A DNA stretch of 64,000 nt from Plasmodium brasilianum (GCF_023973825.1 NC_090127.1:1722501-1786500); one strand, 5' to 3'. Positions 50,196 through 62,725 are shown, numbered from the stretch's first letter. Notes: a model not told the origin generated them from the letters alone. Made by a program: numbers and translations.

Positions 50196-51770
50196 AATAT
50201 ATTATATTATGCTTATGCATGTATCTCATATTCCTAAATATATCTTTTCCTTTATTTTATCTTTACTCTCCGCAATATTTGCTGTATATGGAAAAAACTT
50301 TCATTAACTCTGCCTCTTCTTCACCCGGCAAAATAAGTAATCCTGCATTTTAAAGAAGTAAACAAAAAGAGAATATATAATAAAACAACGAAATAGATAA
50401 AAAAATAAATAAGTCAGACAGTGCTAATGAAGTACAATTAACAAAACAGCACAAGCACGTAATTATTGCAACAAATTATTATGTTCATAATATTTATATT
50501 ACAAAAACAATATTTTTTAAGTATGCCATTGCAAAATTTGTTCGTACGATAAATTATAATGCTGTGTTTTTTATTTTCCGTTTTGCTTTATATGTGTATC
50601 TGTATGAATATTTTTATAGGTGTATTTAGTGATATACTTTTATGTATGGCATTAGAACATGTTTATGCATTTGCCCAAGGATGTGTGTATTATGCAAGTA
50701 CGTATGTACATACATATATTTAGGTTCACGTAGTGTAACATATAGAGAACAAGTGAAAAACCCTAGTAATTCACGTTCGCCCTTCTAACACGTTATTCCC
50801 TCATGACCATTAAAATATATTCTTGTTTGTGCATATATTTCATTTGCCTTTATCACTTTATTTTTATTTTTTAGTGTCATATATATATATATATATATGT
50901 GTATATATGGGTACATGTGTACATATGCATATATGCACGTATGTATATCATAAAACATACTTTTTAACTTCAAGTAACTGATTTCTGTATTTATAAACCG
51001 CTCACCCTTAGTTAAGTGCTTGCTCTTTTTACTCTCCAAAAGGGAATTTCTTTCTGTCACCTTCAAATTAAAATCATGCTTTTCATTTTGTAATTTTTGT
51101 ATTTCATTTTTTAACTCACTCACTTTTTCTTTTTCAATTTCTAATTGTACTGATTTATTTTTGTTAATATCTTCAATTTCTACATTTTTTTCTTCTATAA
51201 TTTTTAAGGCATTATATATTTCCTCCTTTAATTTTTTATTAATGTCTTCTGTATCAGAGTATTTTTTTTCTATTTCATTAATTCTTTCTTTTATTTCTAA
51301 TTTTTCTGATTTTTCTGATTGTAATGTAAACGAGTTAATATTATCCTTGTTTATATCTAGCTTATTATTTTTCTTATCCATCCCAATACTTATATCATCT
51401 TTTATTCCTGTAAGGTGGGAAAGAGTTCCTACACTTTTTGTTTCTATAACAGTACCGCAACATTCATCTACCATATCACAAACTGTGTTGTTACCTCTAC
51501 TCTCTTTTTTCACTGACACTTGCACTCCCACATTGTACTTTTGATGATTAACATTCTCTCTTATATTTTTTAAAGAAGTTAAATGTTTAATTAGAACATT
51601 GAGCTGTTAACAAAGGAAAAGTGGAGCAAAGAGGGGGGAGTAAAAAAAAAAATTGTACACAATTTTATGTATAATTAATTTACTTTTTAACTAAATTATT
51701 TTTTAATATTGAAAATCTATATTCTTTCGTTCGTTTATTGATTCGTTATTAAATCTGTTCATTTGTGAAT

Positions 51771-51819
<49 letters not shown>

Positions 51820-52932
51820 AATATACATTCATACATATATGTATATATTTATATGCATATATTATGACTATCCTTAATTATATATGCATGTTACAACTTG
51901 TAAGTTGAGCTGTACCTTTTCCTGTTCTGTCATAATTAATTTGCGAAATAAATACGCGCTCAACCTTTGGAGTATTTGAAAAAAATGCTTATATTCTATT
52001 AAAAAATAATAATCATAATAAAAAAATATAAAGCTATATAAAGCAAAATGAAATAAAGCGAAACAAAATAAAACCAAATAAAGCGAAATAAAGTGAAACA
52101 AAATAAAACCAAATAAAACATCATAGAACAAAACATAAAAAAGTAAGATAGGAAAATAGAAAAATCAAAAGATAGAAAAAATACATGCGTGTAATTTTTT
52201 AAAGCACCATACATAAAAATAAATCTGTGCATGACAACACCACTACGCATGTAATAAAAAAAAAAAGTAACTTATGATCATGAGAAGATACACCCGACAT
52301 TAAATTAAATTTAGTGTTTAATCCTTTTCTTTATATTTGTTTGAAAAACATACCTATATTTCTTGAGCTTGAAGATTTTGATGATTTAAATATGTAATAT
52401 AATGTATCTTTGTTTTTATATTTAGGCAGTAAGTTGTAGTCATAACACTGTCAAAAAAAAAAAAAAAAGAAAGTCGAAATACGGAAGTATGAAACAGGAA
52501 AATATTAAAAGAGAAACTACGAAGTAGGAAAGTTTCAAATAAGTAGGAAAAATGAATGTAAAACGGAGTGAAATAATATAATACAAAATTGAAATGAGGA
52601 AAAAATAAAATGAGAAAAAATTAAAATGAGAAAAAATTAAAACATGGAAAAAATATAGCAAATGTGCCGCAAAAATTAGAATGCATTTCTCTTATATTCT
52701 TTTCCTTTACCATTTTAATAAATCCATTAACCCCCATATACCCACTGGTTGAATATTTGTTAAAAACATTTTCCAGTGTTCTATTTAATTCATAACTTAA
52801 ATAAACAGCACATCCATTGTTTTCAGGTACTAAATAAGCTTGTTCTGAAATATATTTTTGATCTCTAAATTTTTCAATTGTTTTAAATTTGATTCGTGGT
52901 GTTATTGGTTCTCCTTCATTTATGCAGGGCAT
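48238..52932 (-). CDS. Nine-exon protein with p25-alpha-like N-terminus and long coiled coil
   Basis: Exons, 5' to 3': 52932-52711, 52447-52354, 51995-51916, 51603-51006, 50342-50267, 50031-49898, 49667-49594, 49290-49220 and 49021-48238. All eight junctions are phase-consistent, giving 710 residues. Residues about 50-130 resemble the p25-alpha/TPPP core: VFNKYSTSGYMGVNGFIKMC, YDYNLLP, a D-LYYIF segment, SSSSRNIEYKHFFQILQRLS. p25-alpha proteins bind and bundle microtubules; apicomplexans use a related domain in apicortin. Exon 4 encodes a coiled coil (about residues 180-325; KERINEIEKKYSDTEDINKK). The C-terminal exon is charged and Asn-rich and ends GELWQMKSEKTKKFVPHFGNE-like sequence. A cytoskeletal or flagellar role is inferred from the domain only. 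Confidence 0.75.
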
Positions 52933-55900
52933 TTTTTTTTTCTTTTTTTTTGTCTTAATATTTGGAACATTTTATTTTTATTTGTACTGCTAGTACTTGC
53001 AGTTCATAACTGTTTATGTTATCTTTTAAAAAATATTAAATTAAAAATTGAAAATATGTACTTACAAAACAAAACAAAACAACAACAAAAAAAAAAAGTA
53101 ATATATAGATAAATAATTAATATAGTTACATGAATATTTATAAACAACAATAAATTTAGAGCACTAGAAAAAGCCACAGCAAAAAAACAACTACAAATAA
53201 TGAGCTAGAGGAAAAAAAAAAAAAAATTACAAAAAACTAAAAAAAAAAGGAAACACATATAAAAAAAAGCACTTAAAATAGAAAACACACACAACTTTGT
53301 TACACGAGAACTATTTTCAAATGCTTCAAATTTAAAAAAATTAAAAATTAATATTTTATTATAAAGACATATGCGGCAAACGAGCAATAAGCCATACATA
53401 ACTTAGTTAACAAAAAAATTAAAGAAAAAAAAAAAAAAAAATTATAAAAAGAAAAAAATTTTAAAAAAAATAATAAAAGAAAAAAAAAGAAATAAGAAAA
53501 AACGAAAATTTAAAGCATATTATATGAAAATAAAAAAAGTTTTATACATATAATGTATATGTTTTTATCTATGAATAACTGAGTGCAAATATATTTAAAT
53601 GACAGTAAAATACAATATAATATATGTATCATTGCCTTTATCATATTTTTATATGCTTTACTTTCTACGACATTTCTATTGTATACTTTAAGAGATATGA
53701 GAAATAAGAAATGCAATTTTCCATTGATTATTTTAACATCTCTTAATATAAATGGAACATTTTTCATCATTTTGTTATGAATCCTTAGATTTACATTTCC
53801 TTTTATTTTCTTAACTATTTGTGCAACGATACGATTTTTACAGATATATATTACTCTTTTTTTTTTTTTTTTTCGACAATTGTAAGTTACAAACAAATGC
53901 GCACCAGAATGCATCCTAAGAATATATTTGAAAAAATAGTACTTGAGATAAAATTACTTAAAGGTAATGACATTTTAACAAAATAACGTTTTACGAATAC
54001 ACAAATTTAACAAAATGACATTTTATGAATATAAAAATTTAACGAAATAACTTTTTAACAAATTGATATTTTGATGTTTGTTTTTATGTCTTTTTTTTTT
54101 TTTTTTTTTCCATGCCCCTTTTTACCTTTGTTTAATAAAGGGTTTACTGTTTGTAGCTTCTTTTAACTAAAATATTTTCCTTCTTTCTGAAATAAGCAAA
54201 TTAGTATTGTTATCTGTGATATATGTGAGTAATAATATTAAATTTGTTATTGATATGAATAAGATAACAGTATAACAAAAAATGTTATATTTACGTATAC
54301 ATATATATATACATATAAATGAATATGTAAATACAGAAATACTAAATATATTTTTAGGCCCATTTTTGCATTTAAGGTGGACAGAACAACGGAATGGTTA
54401 AAAATAAGAAAAAATATTACAACAATAAAGAAAAACAATATAACAATAAATGAACTTGCAAAAAATATCTACATTTTTTTAGAATTTTAAAATTTCCTTT
54501 TTTCTTTTTTTTTTAAATAAAAAAGATTTTTATAATGTATTCCTATTGTATGTAAAGTAACACACGTCCTACAATATAAGTCTATGATTCAATAAAGAGG
54601 ATTAAGTTAAGGGAAAAAAAAAAGAAAAATTTGTTAAGGAATAAATTTATTATTTCGTTTATCATAAAATTTTCATAGGAATTCCATAATTTTTATAACT
54701 TCACACTAATGCTTCTTTTTCCTTCTGCTGCTATTTATCTTTTTTTCTATTTATCTTTCTATATAATATATACCATTTATTGCAGGAATATAAACTGTTT
54801 GTAATCTGTAGGTTGAATCTATATATTATTTTTCTATTTATTCTTTATCTTCTTTTTCATTTACCTCACACACATAAATAATTTTATATAAATGGAAGAA
54901 GGAAAAGATTCATAAAATTTTTAAGAATAATGAAAAGGCTTAAGTTTTTATGTAAAAATATATAACATTTATTTTATTTCGTTTACACACATTATATAAA
55001 AAAATATGAGTATTAAAATAAAAAAAAAAAAGGAAAAAAGGCCCGCTTTTTTTGTTCTTTTTATGTATACATATGCGCATGTATAAATACACATATATAC
55101 AAATACATATATACATTTGAAAATGTGTGTGTACTATTAATTAGAACATTTAAGTACATAAAAAAAAGAAACAAAATAGTAACAAAAAACCTACAAAAAT
55201 TTGTTGTATAGAAAATAAAACAAAAGTAAAATAAGTTTATGCTTAGCCTTAAAATATAAATGAAGGGATTGAAGCAGAAACAATGTTTGAAAAACTCTAA
55301 AAGAGTTAAACCTTTTTTTTTTTTTTTTTTTTTTTTTCTTTTAGTTATGCTCCTTGCACGTTTTCCTCTACGTAAGAGCATTGAGTAATTCTCTTTTTTT
55401 AAAAAATATTGTTTTATATATTAATTTAAAAAAAAAAAAAAAATAAATTTATAATCAACTACATGTATTATTAAGTCTTTATTAATTATAAATAGAAAAC
55501 CTTAATACAACAAAAGAAAAAGTATTTCATTTGTGCTTGTAACGTTCATAATTAAAAAAAAAAATTCTTTTTTTTCTTTTACTTCGTCATTTGTTTCGAA
55601 ATACAGTTATTTCTATATCTTTGCTTCCATTATATTAATGTTATTTTATTTTGTTAAGATTTTAATGATTTATTCTTATTTTAATATTTTGCTTCCATCG
55701 TTGTAACTGTTTCTACCTATTATATTATACTTTTTTTTTTGTTTTGTTATTATCTTATGTCTTGTTCCATTTTTTGTCTAAATTTTATGCATAGCTGAAG
55801 AAAATACATATTTAATTTTCGATATTTAAAGTTTCCATATATTTAATTAGGGTAAATTAATAAGCTGTCACTTTTGTTTGTAAAAAGCTCGAATTATAGA

Positions 55901-56186
55901 AATATAACGGTATATATTTAAAAGAAAAAAAAAGCGAAAATATTTCCCATTCTTTTTTTGCATACACACGTTTGTACATTTTAATCGCTAATTTGTTATT
56001 TTCGCAACTTTCCTTCTTTTTTTTTTTTTCATTTTCTCTATTTTTATTTTTTAGCTTGTTAATCTATATCTTGTCACTGGTATATTATTCCGTACTTCGC
56101 TTCCACATTTTGTTTTCCTTTACTGCTACTTTTTGTCTCCTTTTGCTTCTAACATTTTGTTGCCACTTCTCTTCCATATACATAAG
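52933..56186. other. Intergenic between the p25-alpha-like gene and IMC1h
   Basis: Shared 5' region of the minus-strand p25-alpha-like gene and + strand IMC1h, 3.2 kb. One frame inside (53510-53914, minus) is listed separately as a possible gene. The rest is poly-A/T-rich with AAAAGGAAAA-like purine blocks; 54000-55970 shows nothing I can support as coding. Confidence 0.5.
53510..53914 (-). CDS. Possible small protein gene, 134 codons, unrecognised
   Basis: Unlike most short frames in the window, this one has varied codon use. It starts MHSGAHLFVTYNCR, has a Lys run from a poly-A tract, then a plausible folded segment (NRIVAQIVKKIKGNVNLRIH, KNVPFILRDVKIINGKLHF), and ends in hydrophobic Ile/Leu/Phe-rich sequence. 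Directly before the ATG is a pyrimidine stretch and TTCTTAG, a possible acceptor, so an upstream exon could exist. I know no family it belongs to. It could also be chance. Confidence 0.35.
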   Translation of the reverse strand: MHSGAHLFVTYNCRKKKKKRVIYICKNRIVAQIVKKIKGNVNLRIHNKMMKNVPFILRDVKIINGKLHFLFLISLKVYNRNVVESKAYKNMIKAMIHILYCILLSFKYICTQLFIDKNIYIICIKLFLFSYNML

Positions 56187-57719
56187 ATGTCAAACCAAAA
56201 TATACCTGAATCGAATAAAAGTTACGAAGATGTCAATGGAGACATAAACTTTGACGAGCTAGCTAATAATATGTTAGAAAAAATCGATAAACAAATATAC
56301 GAAGAAGTGTCAGAATTACATACGAACTCCGGAAATATAAGTAAAAATAATGTGGTTACTACTAATTTTAGCGGAGAACAAAAAATAAAGGGAAACTTAA
56401 TATTACCTGTAATAAAAAAGGAACAAGTTGCATCTAATATGGTAAGAGGAATACATGAAAATACAATGCATGCAGGTTCGTATCCTCGTCGAGTGATGAC
56501 AGCACTGGGACCTTTGCCTTTACCAGATGAATTTAAAAAAAATATTCCTGAAAAATTTGTTGCAAAACCTATAATAGAAGAGAGAGAAATATATGTTTCA
56601 AAAAAGGAAAGAAAACAAAGAGAGATCGAAATACCACATGTAAAATATGAACATACTTTTGAAAAAGTAATGAAGCAATTAAATGTAAACAAGTTAGTAC
56701 CAAGTGTTTCCGAAGTAATTAAAGAAGTACCTAAAGAAGTTCTAAAACCAGTGATAGAAGAAAAAATAATTGAAGTACCTCAAGGAGTAAAATATGTAGA
56801 AGTACCTGTAGAAGTTCCATGTTTATATCCTCCCAAAATTGTACCTAAGATAGTAACACAATATGTAGAAAGAATAGTACAGACAATCAAACCAGTAGTA
56901 CAAGAAAAAATTATTGAAGTACCTCAAACAGTAATAAAACAAGTACCAAAAATAAAAACAGTTGAAGTGCCATATTATGTTCCAAGATATGTAGAAAAAA
57001 TAGTAGAAGTTCCATTTAAACCTAATGGGGAAATGCCACAATTAGGTACACATATTCCCTTCTCTGTTTCTGAATCTTTTCCACCTTTAAAACCAACACA
57101 ATACCTAAGAGATAAGGACAATGGACATAGCGAATTTAAAAATCAACATTCTTTTTTATCTCAAATGAATTGTTTTAATAAATTATCAGAACTAAATATT
57201 ATGAACTGTTGTGAACCCATAACAACAAATATAAGTATGCCTCAAACAACTTTAAAACCTTTAGATAATAATAAAATGTCAACTAGTAATGTTTCTGGTA
57301 CTCCTAAAAATCTTCCAATAAATTATAATTCTCTTTTTTTAAATTCCGATAATGATAATAGGAAAAATGAAAATTTGTGTAATCAAATAGAAAATTTCCC
57401 ACATGTACATAATTTACCTGACGGGTTAAGGTGGAATTATCCTGATGGATCTATGAATAGCTCAGTCACCACTCATAATAATATTCCTCCACTTGTTTTT
57501 ACTTGTCCTCCAGAAATTGGAAAAGTTACATGTACAAAAAAAAATATCCAGCCTGATATTCTCACTAAGACAGGTGTTTATGAATTTGATGGTTTTAAAA
57601 AAAAAGGAACCTCTCAATCTCTCTTTCCTCCTTTAGCTCATCATGACCGAGTCCCCTTTTTACCTTCACCAGCTGTACCCGGAACTCCCGATGTCAAAAA
57701 TATTGAAGAAAATAATTGA
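56187..57719 (+). CDS. IMC1h: Alveolin, inner membrane complex protein IMC1h
   Basis: Frame of 510 residues from the ATG at 56187 (MSNQNIPESN); codons upstream to a TTG are not needed. Residues about 140-290 are the alveolin core: Val-Pro-rich repeats such as EVPKEVLKPVIEEKIIEVPQ, YVEVPVEVP, KPVVQEKIIEVPQTV and YVPRYVEKIVEVPF. Alveolins are intermediate-filament-like proteins of the subpellicular network under the inner membrane complex, giving invasive stages their shape and tensile strength. The C-terminal half is Asn/Pro/Ser-rich and has CC and PPL motifs without repeats. I recall IMC1h (ALV3) as the alveolin four genes beyond SET10 in P. falciparum, matching this order; in P. berghei it is needed for ookinete and sporozoite shape and motility. 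The class is certain, the exact paralogue likely. Confidence 0.9.
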   Translation: MSNQNIPESNKSYEDVNGDINFDELANNMLEKIDKQIYEEVSELHTNSGNISKNNVVTTNFSGEQKIKGNLILPVIKKEQVASNMVRGIHENTMHAGSYPRRVMTALGPLPLPDEFKKNIPEKFVAKPIIEEREIYVSKKERKQREIEIPHVKYEHTFEKVMKQLNVNKLVPSVSEVIKEVPKEVLKPVIEEKIIEVPQGVKYVEVPVEVPCLYPPKIVPKIVTQYVERIVQTIKPVVQEKIIEVPQTVIKQVPKIKTVEVPYYVPRYVEKIVEVPFKPNGEMPQLGTHIPFSVSESFPPLKPTQYLRDKDNGHSEFKNQHSFLSQMNCFNKLSELNIMNCCEPITTNISMPQTTLKPLDNNKMSTSNVSGTPKNLPINYNSLFLNSDNDNRKNENLCNQIENFPHVHNLPDGLRWNYPDGSMNSSVTTHNNIPPLVFTCPPEIGKVTCTKKNIQPDILTKTGVYEFDGFKKKGTSQSLFPPLAHHDRVPFLPSPAVPGTPDVKNIEENN

Positions 57720-59133
57720 ATGTTTTGTCAATATGTGTTATAAACCAGTTGTTTTTTTTTGTTTTTTTCTTTTTGTATGCCCATTGAGGGGATGCACGTA
57801 TATATATATATATATATATATATACACTCAGGTACATACACATTCGCCCTGGTACATATACCATTCTTTGAGAATAAAAATTTTGTTACCTTCTTTTGAC
57901 AGAAAGTCATGAAAATAAAAAATTGCAAAAATTAGTTATTATGGTAAATTATTATAAAATTGTTTTTTCTGTTATCTATTTTGCTAATAAGACTGGTTTA
58001 CATTTTTATACACAACAAAAACGTACAAGTATAATATACGAATGCACATATAAATATATGCGTATGCATCAATAATTTTTGTTTTTTTTAATTTTTGAAA
58101 AACCAGCTGAAAAAATAAATATAAAATATAACAAAAATAAAAGTGGTAAAGCACAGATGAAAGAGTAAACTTGTCTACGTAAAAATGAGAAAATAAAAAA
58201 TGCAAATGATAAAAAAGGACAATAAATTTTTTTCATATGGTTTCCATTAGACTCATATGAGGATATATGATAAGTGTAATGAGAATAAATGAATGCGCAA
58301 ATTGTATTTTCATGTTTTTTTTTTTTTTTAAATTATACCTTAATGTTATATGTGTACATCTTTTACGTTTATGTTATCCCTTATGTTGCAATATTTGTAC
58401 CAATAGCAGTTTAATAGACCCGTGATAGCCTCATTTAGTTATTTTTCTCTTTTTCTTATTTTTCTTCATTTTAAGGTGAATGTAGTTCCATTTCATTTTA
58501 TATTTAATAAGTATAACCTTGTTAAATTTTTCTAAAATATAAGATACATTTAGGTATGAATTTTTTTTTTTTTTTTTTTTTCCTGTATAAAACTATTGAA
58601 CTAAATGAACAAAAAAAAAAAAATAAAATAAAAGAAAATAAAAGAAAATAAAATAAAAGAAAATAAAATAAAAGAAAAGAAAATAAAAGAAAATAAAATA
58701 AAAGGCAAATATTAGAATTCATCCCATTAATTATTATAATGACATTAGTAATATACTTTAGAAAAAGATAAAATAAGCACATATGACATTTTTACTTGGA
58801 AAAATTAAATATATCTATATTAAGACAAAGGTGATGTGAGCATTTGCTATATATATCATGTTGTTTACTGAACTAATCTTTTTTACAATTTTAAATTTTG
58901 CACAAGTGGTACACATTACATGAGGTTCCCATATTGAAATAATTTTATTAGAGGACAAATATGAACTTTTTTTTTTTTTATTAATTTTATAAATTTGGGT
59001 AATTCAACATACGGGGGTATCATTTTCTTTTTTTTTTTTTTTTCCTTTCATATCATGTAGAAAAAAATGGAAGCCTAAACATGCAATTATTCTTATTACT
59101 GTTAAATGCAATTTATAAAATCAACAGTAAAAG

Positions 59134-59166
<33 letters not shown>

Positions 59167-59460
59167 TGTATATCTACTGCATTATTTTCCTTTAAACGTT
59201 GAAAAGGTTACTCAATGCTATAATTTAAAATTGACGAAAGTACACTACCATAATTAGCTTAAAAGAAGGAACATAATACACAGTAAAATAACTGGTATTA
59301 ATAGGGAACGCAAAAGTAAACAAAAGTATTAACCAAGGCATAGAACCTTAACTAATGAAAACTTTTAAGAGCCCCGTAACTACATATAAAAAATAAAATT
59401 ATACAGGCAAAATAAAAAAGAAATATTAAAATTAATAGAAAAACAGAAACACTATCAAAG

Positions 59461-59491
<31 letters not shown>

Positions 59492-60229
59492 GAATACATA
59501 TTTATACTTACATGTATGTATGCATGATGGTATCGAAAGCGCAACATTAATCAAGCAATGAAATGCAGTTCTTCCTTTTAGTTCTCACAAGGGCCCATAC
59601 AGGAAAAAGAATTACATGCAGTATACCATTTTTTAAATATAAAAGAAAAAAATGAAATATATGCTTTTTTTCTTTTTTTAAATGCTTATACATTTACATT
59701 AATGTATACATGTGTTTTGTCGAATAAATTAGAATTTCAGCCATATTATCTTATTGCTTCTGTATTCATGTAATGCATATATAATTAAGTGAATACATAT
59801 TTCTCACACATATCAGCTGTACACAATGATTATATATAAGCTTACATAAACGTGGCCCACTAATGTAGTGTGTTAATATAGAAGTAAGCCTATATATAGG
59901 CTAGTATTTATATATTTGTATTTATACTTTAATTTATATTTTTATTTATTTATTTATTTTTTTTTTTTTTTTTTGAGTTTAATGGCTAATTATAAATTAT
60001 TTACATTGAAAAGGTATGTTATTCTTGGTTAGAACTACATAAGGATAATGTAGCACACGAGCTATTTTTTTACCCCCCCCCTTTTTATTCGACGGAATAT
60101 GCTAAGAATGAGCCAGTAAGCGCATAGATTTGTTTACATATATACATGTGCTTATGTATGTATATATGCACGTATGTGAATGTAAGTATATATATATATG
60201 TATGTGACCTAGAATACGCTTCGAGCGCA
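57720..60229. other. Intergenic between IMC1h and the HPR-type gene
   Basis: 2.5 kb of AT-rich spacer with (TA)n (57799-57822, 59467-59490), AAAATAAAAG repeats (58610-58705), poly-T tracts, and a run of nine Cs at 60073-60081 about 150 bases upstream of the next ATG. No exon recognised. Confidence 0.5.
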
Positions 60230-62725
60230 ATGATTCTTATCAATGTGAGGAACATTATTGGCACGGGCAAGCTTATCCCATGTCAGAGGAAAACCATATT
60301 CGAAATGATCTTTCGATTCATGAAAAACAAAAGAAGAGGGTTAAAGGAACAACCAAGGAAAAAGCCTATAGACATAGAAAAGAAAATAAAGAATCCTAAG
60401 AAATATGAAGAGAAAATGCACTTTGATACGTTAAGTAAAGGAGAATTATATTTGCCTGAATCATGTAAAGCGAAAAAATTAGCAATGCTATGCAATCGTT
60501 TATACTATTTTAACATAAATGATGAGGAATTATTAGATAGATATGCTGAAAGAGCTGTTGTTATTGTTAATAGCATGAATACAAAAGAGATGTCTTTAGT
60601 GTTAAATACAATGAGAAAATTTAATCACAAAAATGAGAAGTTACTGGAAGCATTTGCAAAACATATACCAAGGAAATTACACAAAGGGGTACCTCAAGAT
60701 ATTTCATTAATATTAAATGCATATGCTCATTTCAATTTTATTGACAACAATTTATTCAGTCGAATATGTGAAGAAATACCCCATAAAATCCCTTATTTTG
60801 AACATAGTCATATATCTAGTGTTATTAATGCCTTTTACAAATTAAAAATAAAGGACAAAATTATTATTGCTGATATGGTTGATGAAATTATTGAACGAAT
60901 TGATGAATTCGATACAAAGTCATTGACAAATATTATCAACTGTTTTTCAAAAATGAATTACAAAAATGAAAATAAAAAAATTATATGGACTAAATTTATA
61001 GAAGCAGTTAAGAGATTATATAAAGAATTTAACTTTTTAGAAATTGTATTAGTAACTAACGCTTTTTGTAAGAAAAAAATGAAAAATCAAAATGTCTATA
61101 AATTTTTAAGTGAAATTTTATCTTATCATATTTTTAAAATGACATCCTTAAATGATACTAACGCTTTTCTGCTTTGCACAATTGCTCATGCTTTTTCGAA
61201 GGTTAAATATTATTCAAAAGAATTATTTGATTACATCATTTCTCATTTTTCAAACAAGAAAAATTATGTATCTTTAGACACTCAGCACTTTTCTCAGTTA
61301 ATTTATTCTTGTTCTGTTTTTTCCCTGAACAATGAATTATTTCTTGACGTTTTTACTAAAATGGTGTGTACAAGACTAGATGAAAAGTATCACTTGAATG
61401 AGCAAACGTTGTCTACTATTGCTTATTCTTTTGCAAAATTAAAATTTAGAGATACAAATTTTTTTGTTTTGTTATCTTCATATATTATTAAAGAGAAAAT
61501 TTCTTTATCCCCGCAAAGCTTAAGTTTACTTTGCTACAGCTACTCAAAATTAAAAATAAAATCCGAATTGTTTTTTTACATTTTATCCCTTCAAATCATT
61601 CAAAATATGAACAAGTTTACTAAACAAGGTTTGTCTATAATCTTAAGTGCCTACTCAAATTTAAGAATTTTTAATGTGAAAATGTTTTCTCTGATTAATA
61701 AGTATTTAAATTTGTACGTAGAAAATTGCACGAATGAGGAGTGTACACTAATTTGCAAAAATTATGAACATGCAATAAGGTGTATAGATGACGAAATAGG
61801 GCCAAAAATGGAAAAATCGGTTGAAATGGATAGTGTGAACGAAATGGGTAAAGTACATGAAATGGACATAATTGACAAGAAGAATGACAAACTATCGGGG
61901 GAAAGCAATGAGCGCAATTCTTTTCTAGTCAGAACGTCAAATATAAAAAAAGAGTTAGGGGATTTTGTTCAAATTTTAAAAATCAAAATGCAGCATTTTG
62001 AAGAGAAGAAAAAATTAACTCAGGAACATGCAGGATTTCATTTGATGGATGAAAAAGGTCAAATGGGTGAGGAACATAGCGAAGTTGAAGTGGAGGAGAA
62101 TGACGAAAGTTTTTTCTCCATTTTTAATGAAAATGATATTCTATGCGATGAACCTAAAGATGGTACTACTAATAGAAGTGATAATAACAGTGAACAACCT
62201 AGCCATTTCATAAACCCGGATGTGCTATTCAATAACATGGATGATCATGCTGACGATATTAAGAAAAAAGAAACTACTTTAAAAATGTATGAAAAAATGT
62301 TTTTAACAGACACACAAGGAACTACTTATAATAGCAAGGAAGTTCCCTTAGTGAATAGCAGATTAAATAAACAACTTTGTAATATTTTAGATAATCAGAA
62401 TAGTAAAATAAACGAAAATAAGTATCAAATTCTTGATGAGAAGGGAAATCGTAAGACAAAAAGTCTTTTAGAGCTAATGACCTCGAACAAACCACCAAAA
62501 GTAAATTACGAAAAGGAAAAATTAATAAAATCCGCTGAACAAGTAGAAACAGAATTTATAAAAGAATACATAAACGAACAAAATAAATCTAATGAAAATG
62601 ATAAAATTGGAAGAAAATTCAAAAAAAGAAAAAAAAAAATTCAAAAAATTTTGTCGAAAAAGTACGAACCAGTAGATGATCTTACCACCTTACAAGAAAA
62701 ATGGAGGAACTTTTATAAAAATTGA
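60230..62725 (+). CDS. Heptatricopeptide-type (HPR) helical-repeat protein, probably mitochondrial
   Basis: Frame of 831 residues from the ATG at 60230 (MILINVRNIIGTGKLIP). The frame is open 28 codons further up, but that part is Cys/Tyr/Val-rich TA-repeat translation. The start is basic and amphipathic (RKTIFEMIFRFMKNKRRG), like a mitochondrial presequence. Residues about 110-510 hold roughly ten degenerate repeats of about 37 residues with a common pattern: LSLVLNTMRKFNHKNEKLL, ISLILNAYAHFNFIDNNLF, HISSVINAFYKLKIKD, TLSTIAYSFAKLKFRDTNFF, SLSLLCYSYSKLKIKSELFF. This is the HPR/OPR-like array seen in apicomplexan RAP proteins, which bind organellar RNA; many are needed for the fragmented mitochondrial rRNAs. 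The C-terminal 300 residues are charged and I see no RAP domain. Confidence 0.8.
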   Translation: MILINVRNIIGTGKLIPCQRKTIFEMIFRFMKNKRRGLKEQPRKKPIDIEKKIKNPKKYEEKMHFDTLSKGELYLPESCKAKKLAMLCNRLYYFNINDEELLDRYAERAVVIVNSMNTKEMSLVLNTMRKFNHKNEKLLEAFAKHIPRKLHKGVPQDISLILNAYAHFNFIDNNLFSRICEEIPHKIPYFEHSHISSVINAFYKLKIKDKIIIADMVDEIIERIDEFDTKSLTNIINCFSKMNYKNENKKIIWTKFIEAVKRLYKEFNFLEIVLVTNAFCKKKMKNQNVYKFLSEILSYHIFKMTSLNDTNAFLLCTIAHAFSKVKYYSKELFDYIISHFSNKKNYVSLDTQHFSQLIYSCSVFSLNNELFLDVFTKMVCTRLDEKYHLNEQTLSTIAYSFAKLKFRDTNFFVLLSSYIIKEKISLSPQSLSLLCYSYSKLKIKSELFFYILSLQIIQNMNKFTKQGLSIILSAYSNLRIFNVKMFSLINKYLNLYVENCTNEECTLICKNYEHAIRCIDDEIGPKMEKSVEMDSVNEMGKVHEMDIIDKKNDKLSGESNERNSFLVRTSNIKKELGDFVQILKIKMQHFEEKKKLTQEHAGFHLMDEKGQMGEEHSEVEVEENDESFFSIFNENDILCDEPKDGTTNRSDNNSEQPSHFINPDVLFNNMDDHADDIKKKETTLKMYEKMFLTDTQGTTYNSKEVPLVNSRLNKQLCNILDNQNSKINENKYQILDEKGNRKTKSLLELMTSNKPPKVNYEKEKLIKSAEQVETEFIKEYINEQNKSNENDKIGRKFKKRKKKIQKILSKKYEPVDDLTTLQEKWRNFYKN

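Noticed and set aside
50785..51005. C-terminal tail of the coiled-coil exon of the p25-alpha-like gene
   Set aside because: Read-through into an intron past a good donor at 51005; residues become Tyr/Ile/His from (TA)n, and the spliced model is in phase.
60146..60229. 28-codon N-terminal extension of the HPR-type protein
   Set aside because: It translates TA/TG repeat DNA into Cys/Tyr/Val; the ATG at 60230 begins a plausible presequence.
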